NCBI GenBank assembly: GCA_028673005.1
Contig: CM054116.1
Span: forward strand, 69,515,315-69,579,314
Origin: Tanypteryx hageni
Lineage: Eukaryota > Arthropoda > Insecta > Odonata > Petaluridae
Length of the DNA stretch: 64,000 bases
Direction of reading: 5' to 3'
Positions 44,930-56,545 of the stretch are shown in pieces; the first letter of the stretch is position 1; each line of letters starts with the position of its first letter. The position numbers and the translations under genes are program-made. The notes beneath the pieces are model-generated. The model saw only the letters and a list, made by a program, of their open reading frames with translations, ran no database searches and was not told the origin of the DNA.

Positions 44930-45949
44930 CAGGTTTCCCTCGGGATGCGTTCCTAGAAAATTGAGTGTATCTCGGGAAGCATGTTTCCATATAACCCTGT
45001 GTTATAATGATTAATGTGTTCCCAGCTCTAAAATTTCAATTTAGTCGTTACCTAAATATTGATACAACTGGCAATAGTGCGCACAATTAATACTTGCATA
45101 TTAAATAACAATTAAAATAAATTCCAAAACTACTCCGATATGTCGAGACCAGTTTCATATACTATGTTAAATACCTGTTCTGATAAGTAGTCTCCCTCTT
45201 TGGTAACTCCTTTAAACGTAGAAAGGTTAACCCGTAGAATTTCCGTCCCACGCTGTCCTTTTTCAAAGCGATTCTCAACTTCGAGTTGCATTTAAAAGAA
45301 AATAGCTCGTTTTTTCCTTGAATGCAAATTTAAATTTCTTTTCCGGCATGAGGGTTACAATTTAATGCTAAAAAAATAGTGATCACAAATATTGCAGTGA
45401 AAAACCCACGGATGCGAACACTACAAGAGAATGACTGCAACTGAGTTAGCTTGAGCAATCTATAGCCCCTCCATCGTCCTATTCCTTATGAGCTCTAATC
45501 TTAGGGCTCTGATTTATTAGCGCTCCTGCAGTTGGTTTACTAATTAATTCCTTCTGCCTAAGTTCTGTGGTTCTTTGTTGTCTGTGTTTACATCTTAGTT
45601 ATTTATTTTTTCTTCCTTCGGTCTGCACCTTAGTACAGCCCTCATTCAGTTCATGATGACTTCTAGCAAACGTGCGTTGGATGGCGGCGACATGGTTAGT
45701 ACATGTGCTCGTAAATCGACATAGCCAAAAAATATACGCTAGTGGTTTAAATGCCACGGAAAAATTACACTTTGTTGCAGAGAACATTAACGTGAAACAT
45801 GTCATCGAGGAAAAATAACAAGTCACGACAATGAAATGTATAAATTTGTCTTATTGGCGATGAAAGACGTCTTATCTCAAACTTAATTTTGCCACGACCT
45901 ATTAGCGTAAAGGTGTACCTCGAATGAGCGTATCTCGAGGGATAACCTG
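44930..45949. mobile_element. 1.0-kb pogo/Tigger-like non-autonomous element
   Basis: Left end CAGGTTTCCCTCGGGATGCG; right end, read inward, CAGGTTATCCCTCGAGATAC. Both are bordered by TA (44928-44929, 45950-45951). The CAGGTT.CCCTCG style and TA duplication are those of pogo/Tigger elements. A short plus-strand frame from about 45653 reads MMTSSKRALDGGDMVSTCAR, which could be the remnant of a transposase start, but no DDE domain remains. Confidence 0.65.
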
Positions 45950-45973
45950 TAATACAATTTAATTTGCTTGTTA

Positions 45974-46083
45974 TTAGCGGCGTAACTATAGAGTGGTGGG
46001 GGTTGCCAAATGCCGGGGGTCCCTGGGAGGCCCTCATTTTTCTGAATATAGAAAATTTTGAGATTATTATCGGTTTCTCTTTT
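45974..46083. mobile_element. hAT-like terminal fragment
   Basis: AGCGGCGTAACTATAGAGTG then GGGGGTTGCC and GCCGGGGGTCCCTGGGAGGC resemble the usual GGGGCGTAACTAGAGTGGGGG terminus of small hAT-type elements. It stops where the Tc1/mariner-related transposon begins. Confidence 0.35.
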
Positions 46084-46088
46084 TTATA

Positions 46089-48428
46089 ACTACGGAACAC
46101 AATCTTTTAAAATTTAAAACAGTGATGAACTAAGATGTAATAGAGGAATTAATATAATTTTCTAAGCTCTATGTTAATTACTATGGTTTCTATTGGGTTA
46201 CAACTTTTAAAAGAAACTCGTCAGTGGGGAAAATGATTGAGGAATTCTGAAAACACTGTTGTAAAGGGAGACCTACAGAAAATATTTTGTAGGAACCAAA
46301 TTTTGAATAAAGACTTTTAATAATTTTATATCGATTTTTTTCTCTGTAGCCATAAGGCACTTCATTTCCTATACGGGTGTAGGTAGCGGCGTTGCCACAT
46401 CAATCTGGCGTGCGGGACGGCTGAGCGGGATTTAAACTCCTCTCATTTTCTCTCTATCCAACCTCATTGGAGGTTGCTAATGACTAATACAATGAGTAAT
46501 AAAGAAGGTACTTCTTTTCTCTAAATTTTTGTTTTCTCAGTTCATTTGGTGTCTCAACTCAGTCCAGTTGGTGCCTCGTGTTTTCGCTATGCCTCGAAGA
46601 AAGCGACATGTTTTACAACGAATGGAAAATATTAGTCGTAACAAATACGGTTGTTTTGCAAGTGATCAAGAAAATAATTTAGAAAGTGAGCCTTTTGTGA
46701 TTAACAAAATATTACGTAGCCATGAGAAAAATTTAATCCAAAGTGCTAGAACATTTTTTCAAATGGTCAAAGATGGTTTGATTAAATTTGACCCTAATCA
46801 AGTTGTTAAAAATACTGCAATTTGTTGTAATGTTAGTGAAAGGACTGTAGCAAATGTAAGTTATGAGTGCAAAGAAAATGAGCGTCCTTCAGGAAGTTCT
46901 CCCAAAAAAGCAGCGATAGAGCGCGAATTGTATTAGACGAAATGTTTCAAGGAGTGCTACGAAGAAAAGTGCATAGTTTTTACTTAAGAAAAGAATATAT
47001 AATTGTGTCTAATATTATAATCGAACTAAAATCAGTTTTTCTTGATTTTCCAGACGTAAGTGAATTTACTTTGTTACGGTGGCTGAAGATGCTTGGCTTC
47101 CGCTTTAAAAAATACAACAGGAAGCCTGTATGCTTTGAAAGTCGCCGAATCCTGGACCAACGTGCAAAGTTTATTCGGGAAATAAAGTCAGCTCGTCAAG
47201 GAAAATGGAAAGTTAAATATTTGGACGAAAAATTTTGTGGAGCAAATCACACACAATCATATGGTTGGCAGGAAAATGTGAATGAATGTAATAATTTGAT
47301 CGAGGTGTAATTCAAGAGGTCAATTGCTGGAAAGGTGGCCTTATTACTCCCTCGGATGCCGGAAAAAGAATAATTATTTTGCATATAGGAGGTGAAGATG
47401 TTTTTCTTGAGCCTGATAAGGACTATATGCTCGTGTTCGAAGAAAACAAAAAGGATGGTGACTATCATTCCGATATGAATGCTCGACACTTTGAGAAGTA
47501 TTTTAAGAGAATTTTAAATGCGATGGATCATAAAACCGCTATTGTTATTGACCAAGCCCCGTATCACACCATGCAAGACCCAACAACAAGAAATCCGTCC
47601 AAAAGTTGGCGTAAGGACGATATAATAAATTGGCTAATTGAGCATCGCATCGAGTCAGAGGTAATGATTCTGGCTGGCAAGATTCATGATTCTTTAACCA
47701 TTAGCGAACTACTTGAACTCAGCAAACCTCATTTCAAGTCTCGCAGATACTTGCTAGATAGCATCATCAAAGAGAGCGGCAAGAGAGTAAAGCTAATTTG
47801 GACTCAAGTGGCCCATTGTGAGCTCAATGCAATCGAGCTTATATGGGCTTGGGTTAAAAAATACGTGACGAAGCGCAACAAAACGCACAAAATCAAAGAC
47901 GTCCTGCAACTGTGCAAGGAGGCACTGCGTAACAGCTCGAAGGGCGCGTGGGTAAACGCCTTGAAGCACACTATCAAGGTGGAGGACTTCTACGCCGCCA
48001 AGGACCAAGTGCTGAAGAATATCGTGGAACCCTTAATTATCAACCTCGATAGGATTCCAGCAGCGACGAAAGCGGTGAGGACGAAACATAAAGAGGAGAT
48101 CGGGGTTTTTGTGCGGGCTAAGACGAGGACGAGAGACCGCCTGCCAGCGAGGGAGAGAAAGGAGACGTTTGGCAACATCGCAAAGTGCCCAGAAAGCTAC
48201 ATATACGTACTGTGTGTAGATTAAAATTAATTAAACGAAAACAAAAAACGGTAAAACAAAATCTTTACAACAGTGTTTTTAAAATTTCTCTATTATTTTC
48301 CCCCACTGACGAGTTTCTTTTTAAAGTTGTAACCCAATTAAAACCATAGTATTTCACATAGGCCTTGTATTGCCTTTATTATATCTTAGTTCATCACTTT
48401 TAAATTTCAAAAGATTTTGTTCAGTAAT
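46089..48428 (+). mobile_element. Tc1/mariner-related DDE transposon, 2.34 kb
   Basis: Long inverted ends: left AC(TACGGAACACAATCTTTT) onward and right, read inward, AT(TACTGAACAAAATCTTTT). Both continue through GTGATGAACTAAGAT and TTGGGTTACAACTTT and AAAGAAACTCGTCAGTGGGG to ACACTGTTGTAAAG, about 165-175 bp each with small indels. TA (46087-46088, 48429-48430) borders both. The arms enclose a transposase pseudogene. It is the most complete DNA transposon in the window. Confidence 0.85.
46589..48224 (+). pseudogene. DDE transposase (IS630/Tc1/mariner-like), two frameshifts
   Basis: The frame starts MPRRKRHVLQRMENISRNKY at 46589; an upstream ATG at 46529 lies outside the conserved part. A one-base shift near the A6 run at about 46905-46915 moves the reading to RIVLDEMFQGVLRRKVHSFY and then WKVKYLDEKFCGANHTQSYG. 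A second break near 47290-47304 moves it to KGGLITPSDAGKRIIILHIG through the stop at 48224. All three acidic residues are kept: D in YLDE (47224), D in IVIDQAPYH (47550) and E in CELNAIELIWAWVKKYV (47835). The second D and the E are about 95 residues apart, more than in classical DD34 mariners but as in the eukaryotic relatives with DNASYH/CELNPIELIWAQVK motifs. Not functional as it stands. Confidence 0.85.
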
Positions 48429-48430
48429 TA

Positions 48431-48831
48431 TCCGTTTATTAATTTATATATGACTATTTTTGCGAAAGTTGGCTGCGTAGCTGGTTTTTACGGATAGTTT
48501 CTGTTTAACTCGCGGTAAAATCTTAAGTTTTCCATCTAAAAATATTTAAAAAATCATATCTTATTAAGCATAAAATAAGCTTTCCTATGGCATTTTTATA
48601 TATTCTTTCCAATAAACGTAGCGCAAATGATCGCGCGTCAAATTTGAGATGTACGTCTTTTTGACGCGGACAGTAGTTTCTGAATGACTTTTCAGTTAAT
48701 TATTATTTTTGGACAGCGTAATTTAAAAAACCTAACCTTTTCAGCATATCCCTGATCATTATTAAGGAGAGTAACTTGATAGGTTTAACAATTGGTTTCA
48801 GGTTCAATTGAGCAATGTATTTGCTGTTTGA
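48431..48831. other. AT-rich spacer
   Basis: Nothing recognised between the DDE transposon and the next hAT-like MITE. Confidence 0.4.
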
Positions 48832-49077
48832 GAGGGCGGATAATATTTTGCTGCGGGTCCTTCTGCTCCTAGTTATTACTCTAAGCTACTGGTAAAAACT
48901 GAAACAATGACAATTAAAAAATAAATAAATGCCATCAAAGACGACCGCCATTTCAGTGACATCCTTTCATAGCCAAAACATTTTGCTTGCAAATAATGTT
49001 TAGATAGATCGCTGAGGAGAGAAAGCGAAAAAGTCTGTTGCCCCGGGCAGCTGCTCACCCGTAGTCTGGACCGGTCC
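48832..49077. mobile_element. hAT-like MITE, decayed
   Basis: Left GAGGGCGGATAATATTTTGC then TGCGGGTCC. The right end has TTGCCCCGGGCAGCTGCTCA and finishes CTGGACCGGTCCAG. Both match the hAT termini of the 42.1-kb element in layout (GGGCGG...TTTTG..GC.GGG and CCGGGCAGC..CTC.CCCGTA...CC.G). No clean 8-bp duplication seen. Confidence 0.45.
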
Positions 49078-52000
49078 AGCGTAAATGCAATGTTTTGAAT
49101 TTTCTCTCGCCTAACCTTTCTACATTATAGTCCATCAAACGCGCAGAATAAACTTATACTTCCATGATCTGATTTTTCACAGTTTGTTTAGTTTTAAAGT
49201 TGAGTAAAATTGCCTAATCTAGAGACTCGCTGCGGATTGACTAACTTAGTAGTGACATTATTATCGCGTCCGAAAATAGCAACTAAGAATCCATCCATCA
49301 AAATTACCTCAAAAGACACTTATGAGCTCAATCTAAACAAACACGTTTCACGAAAAAACATTGTTGGAGAGGGGATTTTTAACCGTAGAAATTCCGATCG
49401 ATGCGCAATGACCGTCTTCCGATAACCGGATGGATTTACAAGAGATAGCTGCAATGGCCGAGATACAAAGAAAACAACATTAGCTCATTACTCAAGACAA
49501 CTACAGAACCGCTAAATGTGTACTCTGTCGAAAACCGTTGATTTACTGCTCTGCCGACGTCCATAATTCCCTTTCCACCCCTCGAGAGGATCACTCACTT
49601 CGGGAGTCGGGTGCATTGCCGGGAGGGACTAACCATTTTTCCTAGCGGAGACAAGAGAGAGAGAGCATTCGAACCTTCCGACAGTCCCGAGTGACACTCC
49701 ACGAGACCCTTCCTCGCACAACCCAAGCGAATGGATTCCTGTCATCGAAAACGAACACTCGGAAATCATCGTGTCGCCTGGACGCTATATAAACGGAAGC
49801 GTAAGCGAGCGAGAGAGAGAGAGAGGTATAGGGAGTAACAGTCACGGGACATTCGTTGTACAAGCTTACACGCATGCCTCTCAACCTTTACTCCGGCGAA
49901 AAAAAAGGAATTTGGAGAAGAATGCCTATGGATTGTCCGGGGAGAAGGAGGGAGAGGGAGGGGGAACGTCGAAGAGTGCGTGTGGGAGGTGAGGAAGAGA
50001 ACTCCGAGGATAGAATGCGGAGGTTGGTGTGAGTGGAGGTGGAAGGAGAAGCGGGCAGAGTGGGTAGAGAGGTTAGCGAAGGGAGGGAGGGAGAGAATGG
50101 GTGAGCAAGAAAGGACATCCAAAAGTGGGTTCCTTAATGAGATACATTGTCCACCGCTCCTACACCCCGCTCTCCACCTCGCATCCCTTCTCCCACCTCC
50201 CTCTTGCTCTCACACACGATCCGACACCTACCACTCCCACCGCACGCCCTCTCTCCCCACTCTACCTCACCGTCACCACCGACGGGAGGGAAAAAAGAGG
50301 AAGGAAAAAAACCATCGCCTCAGCCCCCACCTGGGAGCTTCCACTCCAAGCCGCTCACCCCGTCGCGGCGCTGAGGTCGCATGAATGAGAGCGTCGACTT
50401 TTTTTTTATTCCCTCTCACCCCTTTCTCGGGGGCGTCTAAAAAGGATCTATAACTACATATATGCTGGAAGTTTCTTCTCGATAAGGTATTCGGGAAAGA
50501 GTATGAGGCTTGGCGGGGAAATGAATCCGAGATGGGGGGAACAGGGAGGTTTTTTATATATTTTGGGAGGAAATGAGTTCCGTATCTAGATGACCGTAAA
50601 TGGTTCCACGGAACACAGGGCATTAAAACGAATAAGGAGAAAGAATAGGTCGGGGAGAGAAAGCCTCCACTTCAAAAGTCGAGGTCGCGACCTCAAGAGG
50701 ATGTTGTTACTTTTTTATCAAATTGATTAAATTTCGCCATCTCTACGCAGGAATGAGCGTTAATTGCGTCCTAAACAACTTCCTCAGTTTAGGCGAACGA
50801 TTCGTCTTATATATCGCATAATGAGAATGAGAGTGGAACGAACAGAAATCGATCTTCCGCGGAAAAACACCGAGAAAAAGAAGAGCAGATTGAGCCAATC
50901 TATTCCGAGATATCCCGACGAAGGATCGTTTTGAAGCAATTTTCCGACGCACCAATTGAAAGAGTCAGTTGAGGAGTCGGGGAAGGATTTTTTCGGCGAT
51001 AAAACAGCTAAATCATTTTAAGGGAGGAAAAACAACGAAAGCGTTCTTTTTTCCATTAATCTATGAAAAAGAAAAAAACGCGGCATTTTGAATGCATGAC
51101 GGCTTGTTTTCTGCAGGCTAGAGATCTTAAAAACCAGTTTCGTGGACTCGGAAGAATACATAAATTCATTAACCGCAAACGAACCACTTCTATTTTTGAA
51201 ATCGAGAACTCACAAGTTGCTACGGAGCCGAGAGAGAGGTGGAAAGAGAGCGAAAGAGACAGCTAGGGAGAGAGAGAAATCATTTCCTTTTTATCTCCTC
51301 GCGGTTCAAACCGTACCACGCAAGTCATTAGCGAGACAAGGAAGAACAGGTATGAAAATACAGAAAGAGAGCTCAAATTGAAAGGGAACTGCTTAAATTA
51401 ATTAGCGTCGTGACAATGAAGTTGATGGATGTTAGGACGGAGATGAGGGACATGATTAATGACTTCCATTCTTCCGGTACACCCCCTCTTGAGCTGGGTG
51501 ACAATCGACGTCGAAAATATAAAAAAAACACGATGGAAGGAACGGGGGAGATAGAGGGAGACAGCGGAGAGACGGAGAGAATGAGAGAGATATACGGAGA
51601 ACGAAACGACAGCGCTTCGGGAAAGCACGGATAAGTGTAAGTACGAGAGATATTGCGGGCATCGGTAGTCATAAAAGAGAGTGAGAGCGCATACAGCCCA
51701 GGAGGCGAAACGCGTAATGGGCGAGCTAGACACGAGAGACAGAGAGAGAGAAACAGTTGAATAACGCGTCCGCGAGATTCACGTACATCTCAAGGAGGAA
51801 CAAATGGCAGTAAAAAAATCCGATCTCTTCATTTTCACCCGCTGTGCATTACGTTCGGTGGTAAAACGAACGCCGCTCAGAAGACAAACGAAAAACTCCG
51901 GTGACTTAATTCGCGCGCGGAAGAAAGAAAATGTTTTTATCGTCGCTCTAAGACTGACTGGCTGGCTGTACGTAATGGCGCCTGCCTCACCAGGAGGAAA

Positions 52001-53739
52001 AAAACGAACGGGGTCGACCTAACCACTTTCAATTGCCCGTCAAGAAGAAAAGTTCTCGCCAGAGAGGAAAAAAAATGAATTTCGATCCGAAATGTCCGGC
52101 TACGTCCGATAACAACGCAGTCGATAATAAGTCGCCTGGCTGAAGAGGACTCGTTTTTCTCGGAAGGGAGACCAGTATCTTGATCCTTCCCACCCCGAAA
52201 GAATGACACAGGATCTCGAAATCACTTTAGCCGCCCTTAATTTACATTCCCGCCCCTAATCTGAGAATGTATTTTGTGACAACATTTTCATAGTCAATAA
52301 TGAATGATCGGAATAACTCGCTCCCTCCATTTCTCTTAATCTTGAATCACTCCTCCCTTTTCATTCTTCACTAATACATTACATGTCTCTATCGCTTTCG
52401 AATCATTCGACACTATTCAGGACACACTGGTTCTCCCTGCTTTCCGTTTTCCTTATTTAACCGCATCCTATTTAGTTCTATTTGAATTTTTCTGTTTTTG
52501 GCGTCCATGGCAACAAGTGAGGAACGGTGTTAGGAAAATAATATGTCAGCTTGGAAGTAAATTATGCATTCAACGCGTTCCTCAAGGAAAAGCCTCGATC
52601 CAGAGCAAAATACTGCTCTTTAGAGTGTGCCCCATAAGGCTGGACTCATATAGACAATAGACATTATTTTCTTAAAGTTAAACATTTCTAGTGTCGGCGC
52701 TATATATTTCAGGAAATACAATAACCTAATGGCTGATTAAACCTAATTATTACAATGGAACTTCCAAAATAACGAATGGAACTTGTTTCATATGTCTTAG
52801 ACGATTTAGCAGGTATTATATGAAATCCAAAGACATTCCACATTTCCTCAATCTTCAATACAATAATTAATGATTTGACTATTTCTGCAAGAGGTTTCTT
52901 TGATTATGAGTAACTCGCAATTGAAAAATATGAAATTATATGAGAAAACAAGATGGTAAGACACGAATTCATTCTGACGCCTCACTCCGGTCCCTCTTCC
53001 CTTTCCTAGACCTCACGTGAACGGAATAATTCCTCCCAAAAAACCAATGATTGAGTCGCTAAGTTTATAGAGTCCAGAAGACTGATTAAAGCGTTAAAAC
53101 GCGACTTTTGCTCGACAGGTTAGGCCTGCGCTGATAAAAAAGGAATAAAAATTAAAAAACCCCTTCTTTCGCAGCCGTAAAAATCCCACATTTCAAGGCT
53201 TATCTCGCGGCGTCGAAAAACGGGAACGTTATTTTTTTCGGGTACAAGAAGGGTCCGCACTAAGGCTTAGTCATTAAATCGATGGAAAATAAACACGCCG
53301 CGAAAGAACGAAAAAAATGAGCTTCTTCTTCTAAGCTCGACCTTTGTTTTTTCGCATTTTTTATCATTTCCCTCCGCCGACTTTATTTTTCGACGCAATA
53401 TAGTGTAATTGTCAATTAAGATAGGAGCGGAGAGAAAGAAAACGAGAAAAAAAGGAGGGAAAATGATTAAAAATCATTGCATGGGGCGGAGGTGGAAGTG
53501 GAGGGGGGAAAATTGAGAGCGGGGGAGGGATAGGGTAGAATTTTTATCAGGAAACAATTCTATCCACCCCTTCACTCCCAGAATCCCCTCCCAACTCCTA
53601 CCGCCACCCCTTTCTCCCTTCTCCCCCCGCTTTCCTTTTCCTCGCTGCCACGACAACAGATTCGGTCACGAACACACGCACCAAACAAACCCTTAAGAGC
53701 GCATGCGCGGTGCGATTGGTCAGTAGAATAGAGGAGAGG
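49078..53739. other. Mostly unique DNA with small purine/pyrimidine patches
   Basis: A purine-rich run (49935-50105) is followed by a pyrimidine-rich run (50145-50285). GA microsatellites occur near 49805-49825 and 51230-51280. 52230-53440 is AT-rich with no ORF of note. No gene was recognised. Confidence 0.4.
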
Positions 53740-54165
53740 TAAGTTGGGGGAAGGAGAGGTAAGTTGGGGGAAGAAGGGGTAGAAATAAGTGGAGAGAGGG
53801 AAAGGGGGAGAATGGAGGGAGAGTGGGGACCTTGTCGTGCTTCATCGCGTGCCCGCTTACACCAGAGACAATATCAGGGCGCTTCTAGTGAGAGGAGGAA
53901 GGGAAAGAGGTGTAGAGGGAAGAAGAGGTGTGGAGGGAAGGAGAAGGAGAACTAGAGATAGAGAGGGAGAAAGAGAGATAGAGAGGGAGAAAGAGAGATA
54001 GAGAGGGAGAAAGAGAGATAGAGGGAGAAAGAGAGATATAGAGGGAGAATGGGAGATAGAGAGCGAGAAAGAGAGATGGAGAGGGAGAAAGAGAGATAGA
54101 GAGCGAGAAAGAGAGATGGAGAGGGAGAAAGAGATGGAGAGGGAGGGAGAAAGAGGGAGTTTATT
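53740..54165. repeat. Purine minisatellite, 20-bp unit
   Basis: A duplicated GAGAGGTAAGTTGGGGGAAG unit opens the block. From about 53950, units of the GAGAGATAGAGAGGGAGAAA type repeat about nine times, with variants. Confidence 0.9.
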
Positions 54166-55054
54166 TTTTAATCGCGTCCCTCTTTGTTTTTATTCCCTTC
54201 CGTGGATTTTGAATACTGCAGAGGGGTAAGGGGTGGGAGAAGGTGGCTCTATAGGGATGTGAGGGAGTAAGAAAATAGAGAGAGAGGGGAGGAAAGGAGG
54301 GAGATAGGAACTGTGGAGGAGGGAGGAGAGGTGGCAATCGAACGACATAAAGGCCACAGTCACACTGGCGATTCCCATTGAGATTTCGCTTTGATCTCTT
54401 CCTGCGCCAGCCATCGAACAAAAGCTCTCAAAATGAAGGCAATTTCCCTTACTGCTCTCAAACCCACCCTCCCCTCACCCTCTTCCCACCCTCCCCCGCC
54501 CGCGCCTTAACCCCTCCACTTCATCTCTCCCGCGTGCCCCTCCCCCTCCTCCACACCGTTTCCCTGACGCAGTCCCTCCTCCCCATATCCCTCGCGGTAG
54601 ACTCGAGCGCCGCCTTGCGCACCTTCCCTGTAATTACAGGCGAGTGGGTGGAGTGAGGGGGGGGGGGGGAGGGTGGCGAGAGGCTAGGGGAGGGTTGGGA
54701 GGTGAGGAGAGGAAAGGGGCGGAGGAGGCGAAAGGCGGCCGAAATTACACGGGGCGCGCTGTGCGCCCTCTCCTACTCCACCTATCTCCCTATCCGCTCG
54801 CCTCACCCTTTCCTACAGGTTGGAAGGTGGTCGATTCCTTCCGACGCGATCGGCTTGCGTGCGTGTGAGAGTCCGCGTCTAGATCATCATGCGCGGGAAT
54901 GATTTATGCATCCGCGAGCGTGTGTGCGCGCGTGTATATAAACCCACATAAATTAGCGAGAACGTGACTGCATTTGTGTGCGCGCGAATGTATGACTTTT
55001 TCGCGGTGTCTCCGTTTCAATCAGCGATCCCTCCTCTCTCTCTTCGCATCCCTC
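54166..55054. other. Purine/pyrimidine alternating DNA
   Basis: Purine-rich at 54215-54335, pyrimidine-rich at 54455-54600, then G-rich with a 13-G run at about 54657-54669. GTGTGTGCGCGCGTGTATAT lies near 54920. No gene seen. Confidence 0.5.
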
Positions 55055-55304
55055 TTGACCCTTTCCTGGCCAAATTATTACTGTAAGGTAAACTTGGTTA
55101 AATAATCTTTTGCTATTATTAATAATCACTTATAACATTTGTTATGAATTATATTTTTAATGTTGTTAATACTAATGTTTAAAATATGTGGGAATTATTT
55201 ATCCCACTGATCCAAAATAAATGCGGGAATTATAACATTCAGTGAACCTAGGACGTAAAGAAATTAGTGGGAAGTATATCACCCACTGACCACGAAAGGG
55301 TTAA
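55055..55304. mobile_element. piggyBac-like MITE with three internal repeats
   Basis: The left end reads TTGACCCTTTCCTGGCCA and the right end, read inward, TTAACCCTTTCGTGGTCA (15 of 18). A TTAA (TTGA on the left) at the edges fits piggyBac-type insertion. Three imperfect units of about 35-44 bp of GTGGGAA..AT..CCACTGA type start at 55189, 55224 and 55268. 250 bp, no coding capacity. Confidence 0.55.
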
Positions 55305-55510
55305 TCGGATGAAAAACACGGCGAGATTTATTTTCATCTCGTGATAAAACACGCGACCGAATGAGCGGGTCTCGTAAGAAATTACGCGAGTCGAACTGCC
55401 CCGAAAAATGGGAGTTATTTGCGTTGTTTCGGCGTGCCTCCGCAACATCTAATTTTGCGAGAGGGACGTCAGAGGTAGAAGGGGGTGTAGGCGGGTGGGT
55501 TTCTTTTCTT

Positions 55511-55537
55511 CCCCCCCCCCCCCCCCCCCCCCCCCCC
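55511..55537. repeat. (C)27 homopolymer
   Basis: Twenty-seven consecutive C on the plus strand. A C/G homopolymer of this length is rare and may fold as an i-motif/quadruplex; its length may also be uncertain for sequencing reasons. Confidence 0.9.
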
Positions 55538-56192
55538 GGTCCCTGATTGGTGGGATCCGGCGCGCGTTTCTCGGAAAAAAGGCATTCCTTTATTTTTAAC
55601 ACCGACGCGCGGTGTGGTTAGGAAGATGATTGCACCCTGACTTTCTCTCTGCTCTTTTGCGAACCCAAGCGGAGGGTGGCTGTTTTTCCTAGCAAAGACG
55701 GAAGGCGGGAGGGAGAACTCCTTGACCGCCCTGCGAAAGGGATATCGTTAAGCAAAACTTGTGGGAGGAAGATTTACGAAGGTCAGGTCGTTACGCGAAC
55801 TCGTCGATCTAAGGGGTCGATGCAGGCTTCAAATACCTCAATCGCCGTTCCGCGCAGATGGTGAAGGTCCAAGGGGTCACCACCACTTGATTCTCGAGGA
55901 AACGAATCCGTAGGGAACATTTCCCCATATCGCATAATGAAGCGTAAGAATGACCTTCTCGAATGGAACGGAACAATTAATGTGAGGGTAATATTGCTTG
56001 CTAGCGATTTTCGTCAAAAAATCTGGAATTTTTGCCTTTCCAAACAGTTCAATGAGCCGGTTTGTGTGTGTAAACATTTTTAGCCTAATGTACAAAACTC
56101 TCATCTCTAGAAGCAATAACACTCGAAGGAATATTCTAAAAGCATGTTCGCGAGGAAGGGAAAAGAGAGAGCAGCTTCATTAGTTAGACTAT
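55538..56192. other. Unique DNA, nothing recognised
   Basis: No coding signal or repeat was identified. Confidence 0.4.
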
Positions 56193-56545
56193 TAATAAAA
56201 GCCTTAATTTGTTGGTTGGTTTGTTGGTTGGAACGCTATATGGGATTTCCCGTAAGAGGGATCTTAAATATACCTCTTTCACACTTGCAGACTTATTTTC
56301 TTTTCCAAAATTAAATTAGAAGTAATTGAAGCACGAATTAGAAGTAATTGAAGCACGATCTTCGGATAAGAACCATTTTAAAGGAAATTAAATGAAGATT
56401 CTTATTCTTGTCGTCGATTTTTGTTTTCGAATCGAAATCGCTCACATTAAGCTAAAATATTCGAACATTTGTCAAAATTTTGCATTTTTATTGAAACGTT
56501 CCCTTGGCGATCAACAGCATCGTTGTTCATACAGAAAATCAACAT
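56193..56545 (+). mobile_element. Dispersed repeat of unknown class, copy 2
   Basis: Diverged copy of 21322-21800. It starts AATAAAAGCCTTAATTTGTT with GGTTGGTTTGTTGGTTGG. It contains a local tandem duplication of AATTAGAAGTAATTGAAGCACG-like sequence (about 22 bp, twice, near 56315-56362), then ATCTTCGGA, the TTCTTATTCT block and the GAAATCGCTCACATTAA block. No coding frame. Confidence 0.5.

Noticed and set aside
47793..48178. Minus-strand frames across the DDE transposase
   Set aside because: Antisense shadows of the plus-strand transposase pseudogene.
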